In this document: positions 59,460 to 64,000 of the stretch, one piece after another
Layout of the letters: each line of letters begins with the position of its first letter
Position numbering within the stretch: position 1 is the stretch's first letter
Assembly: GCA_015207155.1 (NCBI GenBank)
Contig: JADEXK010000007.1
Location: 59,052-123,051, forward strand
Source: Nostocales cyanobacterium LEGE 11386
GTDB taxonomy: Bacteria; Cyanobacteriota; Cyanobacteriia; Cyanobacteriales; Nostocaceae
Direction of reading: 5' to 3'
Length of the DNA: 64,000 bases
Notes under the pieces: generated by a model
Database searches by the model: none
What the model was told of the DNA's origin: nothing
Seen by the model: the letters and a program-made list of their open reading frames with translations, nothing else
Made by a program: the position numbers and the translations under genes

Positions 59460-60078
59460 AATACCTCCTCAAAAAATTCAACTGTATTCAGGTTATCAAC
59501 CATTCTTCACAATTGTTTCTACCAGCCGAGGGAGATATTAAATCCAAAAGATAGATAAAAAAATTGGGTGTTCGTTGTTTGAATTCACTAGAATATTTTA
59601 TATTTTTTAAATTAAACAAAATCAGCTTAGGTATTAGCTAAAATCAATTGTTTAAATAAGGAAGTGCTGTTGGAGTCAGAAGTCAGAAGGAAAATTGGTG
59701 GGGATTTAAACCCACCACCAATTGCAGTCCACCACATCTATGATTTGGTGGGGGATTTAAACCTGTTTAGCAAGAAGAAAGAAGGAAGAAGTCTTCTTTC
59801 TTCTTCCCTCTTCCTTTGTTAATAAATTTAATTTTATTTGTAAACGCAAAGGCGCGTTAACTATCTTTACTGATATAGAGGTTCACGCCAAGTGACACAA
59901 AGATTTAACAAAAGCTTTATGTTTCGTGTTTGCAAAAATGGGGATGCTTCCTGAGTAAATTAAATAATTTTGATGCTTTTCTTAGGGTAATTGGTGATGG
60001 TTGGACTTTGCCATAATTACCAATTACCAACTTTTTCAAGACAATCATATTTGGCAAGTCTTAATTGCCATTCTTAGC
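59460..60078. repeat. Gene-free stretch with several hairpins
   Basis: About 620 bases without a gene. TTGGTGGGGATTTAAACC occurs at about 59696 and again, one G longer, at 59745; the first copy also pairs with CCCACCACCAATT as a hairpin. A perfect purine/pyrimidine stem, GAAGAAAGAAG with CTTCTTTCTTC (59774-59803), follows. Another pair, GGTAATTGGT with ACCAATTACC (59986-59995, 60019-60028), lies just after the hemN stop. The stems could terminate hemN on the minus strand. The GlsB promoter must be at the low-coordinate end. Confidence 0.55.
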
Positions 60079-61461
60079 TTAAATTGCACGTGAAAACTGT
60101 TTATCTGGGGACTGATTATAAGTATCAAATTTTACAACAATATTTCTGACTAGTAACCTACCGATATCTGTGATCTGGATGTGGTTGGTTAATATCCTCA
60201 GTAGTCCGTCGGCTTCTAATGGCTCTAATGCTTTTAATTCAGAGGAAAAATATTGATCGAAACTGATGTGATATTTCTCTTCAATATCTCGCTTATTGAG
60301 ATGAAAGTGAGACATAATCCACATGATTACATCTCGTCTAATCATGTCATCTTGAGTAAGTTTGATGCCTTTACTAATCGGTAAACTATCTTTGGCGATC
60401 GCCTGATAATAATCCCTTAACTGCTTGTGATTTTGGACATAAGCATCATTTAGCATACTGATGGATGTAGCACCAAAGCCCAATAATTCCGTTTCTGCGT
60501 GGGTGGTGTACCCCTGGAAGTTGCGCTGGAGGGTGCGATCGCGTTGGGCGATCGTTAGTTCGTCGTTATATTTGGCGAAATGATCCATGCCAATGAATAT
60601 ATACTTATTATTTGTCAGTTCCTCAATAGTCATCCTTAAAATTTCTAACTTTTCCTGCGGTTTAGGCAATGCTTCTTGCGGAATATTTTTTTGTGCTGGC
60701 TTCATCCACGGTACATAAGCAAAGTTAAAAACCACAATTCGATCAGGGTCTAATGCCATCGTCTTATGCAGTGTATCTCGAAATGTTTGCAGGGTTTGAT
60801 GAGGTAAACCATAAATCAGGTCTACATTCACACTTTCAAACTTGGCTGCTTTGATCCAACTCATGACATCAAACAGCATCTCTTCTGGCTGAACACGATT
60901 CACAGCCACTTGCACTTGGCGATTAAAATCCTGGATACCAAAACTAATACGGTTAAAACCAATTTCTCTCAGAAAAAAAATATAGTCTTGATCAACGTAG
61001 CGGGGATTAATTTCAATGGAGATTTCAGCTTGTGGATCGATGGTGAAATATTGGGTGATGTGTTTCCACAAGAATTTTACTTGATTGTGATCTAAGTAGT
61101 TGGGTGTACCACCACCCCAGTGAATTTGCAGCACTTTTCTCTCTGGATTGATCAAAGCTGCCATGTTCTTGATTTCGCAAACCAAATGCTCCAAATAAGG
61201 TTTGGCAATCTCTTTATTATTAGAAATTACTGTATTACAGCCGCAGAAGTAGCAAGCACTCTGACAAAAGGGTATATGAAAATACAAAGATAGAGGCGAT
61301 TTTCTCTGGTTTGAGGCGGCGATCGCGGCTTGAAAATCAGTTGCGGTGAATTCTGTGGTTAACTCTGTAGCGGGTGGGTAACTTGTGTATCTAGGTGCAG
61401 GAGTATCATACTTCTTGATCATATCCAGATCAAATTTGACGCCAGGCAGAACAAAAACCAT
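60079..61461 (-). CDS. hemN: Oxygen-independent coproporphyrinogen III oxidase
   Basis: 460 residues, radical SAM. HemN makes protoporphyrinogen IX without oxygen, important under low oxygen. The 4Fe-4S motif HIPFCQSACYFCGCN has the HemN-specific C-x3-C-x2-C-x-C pattern. GGGTPNYLD, SIEINPRYVD and NFQGYTTHAETELLGFGATS support true HemN rather than a HemW-like homologue. GGAGG lies five bases before the ATG. Immediately upstream on the same strand is a decayed heme oxygenase start, and acsF diverges beyond it, recalling the Synechocystis chlAII-ho2-hemN low-oxygen cluster. Expression under microoxic conditions is therefore inferred. Confidence 0.95.
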   Translation of the reverse strand: MVFVLPGVKFDLDMIKKYDTPAPRYTSYPPATELTTEFTATDFQAAIAASNQRKSPLSLYFHIPFCQSACYFCGCNTVISNNKEIAKPYLEHLVCEIKNMAALINPERKVLQIHWGGGTPNYLDHNQVKFLWKHITQYFTIDPQAEISIEINPRYVDQDYIFFLREIGFNRISFGIQDFNRQVQVAVNRVQPEEMLFDVMSWIKAAKFESVNVDLIYGLPHQTLQTFRDTLHKTMALDPDRIVVFNFAYVPWMKPAQKNIPQEALPKPQEKLEILRMTIEELTNNKYIFIGMDHFAKYNDELTIAQRDRTLQRNFQGYTTHAETELLGFGATSISMLNDAYVQNHKQLRDYYQAIAKDSLPISKGIKLTQDDMIRRDVIMWIMSHFHLNKRDIEEKYHISFDQYFSSELKALEPLEADGLLRILTNHIQITDIGRLLVRNIVVKFDTYNQSPDKQFSRAI

Positions 61462-61520
61462 TAAAACCTCCGAGTGAATGTGGGAAAAGGGGATGAGGGA
61501 ATGGAGACGTGACTAATGTT

Positions 61521-61610
61521 TTATGCCCATGTCATAAATCCCACATTTTCTGCCACATTATGAGCTTTTTGAATGCCAGAGCGCAGTTTGACGGCTAAAT
61601 TGCTACTCAT
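61521..61610 (-). pseudogene. Heme oxygenase remnant (first 29 codons, body deleted)
   Basis: Reading the minus strand from ATG 61610 gives MSSNLAVKLRSGIQKAHNVA followed by ENVGFMTWA and TAA at 61521-61523. The first 27 residues are a heme oxygenase N-terminus, of the family pattern NLA-x-KLR-x-G-x3-(S/A)H-x2-AEN. His17 is the proximal haem ligand position. The remaining roughly 210 codons are missing: after GFMT the sequence runs directly into the hemN leader. An AAGGAAGC ribosome site is kept. It lies on the same strand just before hemN (60 bases), where ho2 is found in Synechocystis. It is either a deletion relic or a short translated leader. Confidence 0.82.
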
Positions 61611-62064
61611 TTGTTGCTTCCTTCATGTTCAAGCGCAAGGTTTCCAGGCAGTCACCAACTCAGGATGGCTGCCAATAACAGTGAATTTCCGAGCTAGAGG
61701 ATTGTTATTCTGGGTTTAGAGAGGATCTGCATCAATCTATCCAGCAAGTACCATTGCCAATACAGATCCCAGCTATTTTTATTTTTCTCTCATAAAATTA
61801 TTTAACTATCAATATTTGTATAACTATAAAGCTATTAATATTTCTTTATATTTTGCTGGTTTTCACTGAAAATGCTGGCAAATCACAGAGGACAGTTGAC
61901 AGTTGGAAAAACGGCCAAATATTTATGCGTAGGTACTTAACCCTGATTTAACCAGGCGCTCAGGTTATCTATCGAAAATAGCTTTTCAATAATTTAACTG
62001 ATGTGCTGCCATAATATTTCATGCTTATATAGCTATTAAAAGATAAAACGATGAAAGCAGTCTC
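61611..62064. promoter_or_regulatory. Divergent promoter region between the ho remnant/hemN and acsF
   Basis: About 450 bases. The low end holds the ribosome site of the heme oxygenase remnant. The middle (61760-61860) is very AT-rich, with TATCAATATTTGTATAACTA, and should contain promoter elements. A short GACAGTTGACAGTTG direct repeat lies near 61892. No gene is seen. As a low-oxygen-type divergent regulon, both sides may share one activator site, which I cannot place. Confidence 0.45.
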
Positions 62065-63141
62065 ATGGTTAAGTCTCTCGAAACCCCAGCGCCTCAGTTG
62101 CTGAAACCAGGTATTAAAGCGCCTGTTCAGGAAACATTATTAACACCCCGCTTCTATACCACTGACTTTGATGCGGTGGCAAATTTAGATATTTCAGCGA
62201 ATGAAACTGAGTTGCAGGCGGTTGTCGAAGAGTTACGCGCTGACTATAACCGCCATCACTTCGTGCGCGATGAAGAGTTTAAGCAATCATGGGATCACGT
62301 TGATGGAGAAAAACGCCGTGCTTTTATTGATTTTTTAGAACGTTCTTGCACCTCAGAATTTTCTGGGTTTTTGTTGTTCAAAGAACTATCACGCCGACTC
62401 AAAGACCGGAATCCCCTGTTGGCAGATGCCTTTAATTATATGGCTAGAGATGAAGCACGCCATGCAGGATTTCTCAATAAATCGATGGCAGACTTTAATC
62501 TTTCTCTAGACTTAAGCTATTTAACTAAACATCGCACATATACCTTTTTCCCACCAGAGTGGGTAATTTATACAGTCTACCTATCGGAAAAAATTGGTTA
62601 CTGGCGCTATATTTTAGTACATCGCCACATGCAGGAAAATCCTGAATACCAGTTTTATCCACTCTTCCGAAAATTTGAGAGTTGGTGTCAGGACGAAAAT
62701 CGGCATGGAGATTTCTTCAAAGCACTACTGCGATCGCAGCCTCAGTTGTGGAACAATTGGAGAGCTAGGTTATGGGTGCGTTTCTTTTTACTAACGGTAT
62801 TTGTTACTCATACAATCACAGTATTTGAACGAGCAACATTTTATGAAGCCATTGGCATACACCCGCGCAAATACAATAACAGAGTAATTCAAGAGACAAA
62901 TAATACCTCTGCACGAGCATTTCCCCTCATCTTGAATACTAATCACCCTGCCTTTTTCTGGCGATTAGAACAGTGTTTCATCAACACTGAGAAATTGACA
63001 AAGATTAAACAGAGTAATCATCCCCAGATTGTCAAGTTCTTTCAAAGAATACTTCCCATTGTCTCCATAATTTCCCATATGTTGCGACTTTACCTGATCA
63101 AACCCATTGATGCCGAATCAATCCGAGAAACAGTTTGTTAA
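62065..63141 (+). CDS. acsF: Mg-protoporphyrin IX monomethyl ester oxidative cyclase
   Basis: 358 residues. AcsF forms the isocyclic ring of chlorophyll using a di-iron centre and O2. The ligand motifs are ERSCTSEFSGFLLFKELSRR, the EXXH in MARDEARHAGFLNKSM, and CQDENRHGDFFKALL, all intact. PEYQFYPLFRKFESW and HPRKYNNRVIQETNN are family-specific. Cyanobacteria often have two copies, one for high and one for low oxygen. The nearby hemN and heme oxygenase relic suggest this is the low-oxygen form (ChlAII type), an inference from context. The dispersed repeat at 63172 follows. Confidence 0.95.
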   Translation: MVKSLETPAPQLLKPGIKAPVQETLLTPRFYTTDFDAVANLDISANETELQAVVEELRADYNRHHFVRDEEFKQSWDHVDGEKRRAFIDFLERSCTSEFSGFLLFKELSRRLKDRNPLLADAFNYMARDEARHAGFLNKSMADFNLSLDLSYLTKHRTYTFFPPEWVIYTVYLSEKIGYWRYILVHRHMQENPEYQFYPLFRKFESWCQDENRHGDFFKALLRSQPQLWNNWRARLWVRFFLLTVFVTHTITVFERATFYEAIGIHPRKYNNRVIQETNNTSARAFPLILNTNHPAFFWRLEQCFINTEKLTKIKQSNHPQIVKFFQRILPIVSIISHMLRLYLIKPIDAESIRETVC

Positions 63142-63171
63142 AGGGAATGAAACTTGGGGAACACCGTAAAA

Positions 63172-63267
63172 TAAATTATCCCATCTTGTGGGATGGGCAT
63201 CCTGCCCGTCCTTGGTTATTAGCGGGCAAGATGCCCGCTCCACAAGAAATTTGGGATATTTTTTTAT
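63172..63267. repeat. Dispersed hairpin repeat, copy 3
   Basis: Full-length relative of 3402-3497: TAAATTATCCCATCTTGTGG, then GATGGGCATCCTGCCCGTCC, a second arm GCGGGCAAGATGCCCGC, and TTGGGATATTTTTTTAT at the end. The T run after a GC stem could terminate acsF. Confidence 0.75.
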
Positions 63268-63329
63268 ATGAAAGTCCCTATTGATGAGAGCAACATCAGG
63301 GGGCATGTGATCCTGGTGTAAGATATTAG

Positions 63330-63893
63330 CTACTTACCCTGCCTGAGATACTTTGGACGACAAGGATTACCCCAACACACCTGTCCAGCAGGCATATCAG
63401 TAAAAACACTACTACGAGCGCCAATTACAGCATTAGCACCAATCTCTACTCCTGGCCCCACAAAACAATCTGCTGTTATCCATGCGCCATTACCAATAGT
63501 GATACTGGCTGTTTTCAACCCAAAAGCAGGGTCTCGGATATCATGACTACCAGTACATAAATAACTTTTTTGGGATATGACGCAGTGTTCACCAATGCGA
63601 ATTTCATCCAAACTATATAAAACTACATCATCGCCAATCCAGCTGTAGTCACCAATAGTTACTTTCCAGGGGTAAGTAAAGCGGGCAGTAGGTCGAATTA
63701 ATACACCTTTGCCAATCTTCGCGCCAAATAGTCGTAGCAGACTACAACGCACACTATTGAAAGGATGAGGTGTCAGGGGAAAGGCGATCGCTTGTACAAA
63801 CCACCATAACAAAATATACCAACCAGAACGCCCCCGATCAAACCAGGATTGATCATATTTGCGTAAATCTACAAAAGATTCATCATTAGTCAT
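63330..63893 (-). CDS. WcaF-like acetyltransferase (left-handed beta helix)
   Basis: 187 residues. The first 60 are family-specific (FDRGRSGWYILLWWFVQAIA, RCSLLRLFGAKIGKGVLIRP) and the rest is a hexapeptide-repeat helix (YPWKVTIGDYSWIGDDVVLY, VISQKSYLCTGSHDIRDPAF with the catalytic His, VEIGANAVIGARSSVF). WcaF-type enzymes O-acetylate colanic acid or similar exopolysaccharides with acetyl-CoA. Its start codon and the codons for MTND lie within an ATGACTA heptamer run, so the repeat supplies the beginning of the gene. No other polysaccharide gene is adjacent, though neighbours to the right are unseen. Confidence 0.88.
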   Translation of the reverse strand: MTNDESFVDLRKYDQSWFDRGRSGWYILLWWFVQAIAFPLTPHPFNSVRCSLLRLFGAKIGKGVLIRPTARFTYPWKVTIGDYSWIGDDVVLYSLDEIRIGEHCVISQKSYLCTGSHDIRDPAFGLKTASITIGNGAWITADCFVGPGVEIGANAVIGARSSVFTDMPAGQVCWGNPCRPKYLRQGK

Positions 63894-63944
63894 TAGTTAT
63901 TAGTTATTGGGCATTGGGCATTGGGCATTGGGCATTGGGCATTG
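63884..63944. repeat. Heptamer array over the WcaF-like start
   Basis: TCATTAG/TTATTAG units lead into five exact TTGGGCA heptamers (63907-63941). The array covers the ATG at 63891-63893 of the acetyltransferase gene and its whole leader, leaving no recognisable ribosome site. Confidence 0.8.
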
Positions 63945-63977
63945 AGGAAGTAACAGATATTTATTTATTCTCTCTTT

Positions 63978-64000
63978 GTCCCCTTGTCCCCTTGTCCCCT
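63978..64000. repeat. Tandem CCCCTTGT octamers at the right edge
   Basis: GTCCCCTT repeats nearly three times and continues past the window end. A related run follows the LD-carboxypeptidase gene at about 19882-19905. Confidence 0.6.

Noticed and set aside
63907..63941. Possible CRISPR array
   Set aside because: Units are seven bases with no spacers; this is a heptamer tandem repeat. No CRISPR array or cas gene is present in the window.

Overview
The window is chromosomal DNA of a filamentous, heterocyst-forming type cyanobacterium (Nostoc/Anabaena group). The evidence is very frequent GCGATCGC (HIP1) sites, short tandem heptamer repeats (STRR-like), photosynthesis genes (petM, ycf39, acsF, a PSII S4-domain protein), and protein sequences that read as Nostoc family members. 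I see no rRNA, tRNA or CRISPR array and no intact transposase. Mobile DNA is limited to small terminal-inverted-repeat remnants and dispersed hairpin repeats.

Layout. 0-9 kb: an edge-truncated membrane-anchored protein, UbiA-type prenyltransferase, Ppx/GppA phosphatase, a cysteine-dioxygenase-like cupin, a DoxX-like protein, an ECF sigma/anti-sigma pair and an AlkD-like glycosylase. 8.6-13.7 kb: a TetR regulator with an operator-like palindrome array beside a thiol-redox cassette. The cassette has two exported thioredoxin-like proteins with NPCAAK repeats (tandem duplicates, promoters included), then a CcdA-type membrane protein, an NADPH thioredoxin reductase and a thioredoxin. 14-26 kb: a DMT transporter, envelope proteins, two kinases, an LD-carboxypeptidase, an Hsp70-like protein and UvsE. 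The second kinase has the ethylene-binding domain of plant ETR1. 26.6-34.3 kb: an AT-rich galactofuranose polysaccharide locus with a double glycosyltransferase, ABC exporter permease and ATPase, a full-length GlfT2-like galactofuranosyltransferase, and a fusion of half a glycosyltransferase to UDP-galactopyranose mutase.

34-50 kb: an FHA-GAF adenylate cyclase, a 1302-residue hybrid kinase, a GH31 glucosidase, MsrA, a pheophorbide-oxygenase-like Rieske protein, DUF2237, an NblR-like regulator, NAD kinase, Ycf39 and PetM. PetM has 34 codons and was located by reading the sequence. 50-64 kb: PdxA, small conserved proteins, a GNAT enzyme, a PSII S4 protein, an orphan FecCD permease, a PEP-CTERM protein, a tryptophan 2,3-dioxygenase, Mn-catalase, a GlsB-like protein, HemN, AcsF and a WcaF-like acetyltransferase.

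The most notable items are these. (i) A decayed heme oxygenase, 29 codons with the heme-ligand His17, lies between hemN and acsF; it is a relic of the low-oxygen chlAII-ho2-hemN arrangement known from Synechocystis. (ii) The galactofuranose locus combines actinobacterial GlfT2-type chemistry with an ABC export route. (iii) The redox cassette could carry NADPH electrons across the membrane to cysteine-repeat thioredoxins. (iv) The ethylene-receptor-like hybrid kinase. (v) Heptamer repeats provide the start or stop codons of several genes.
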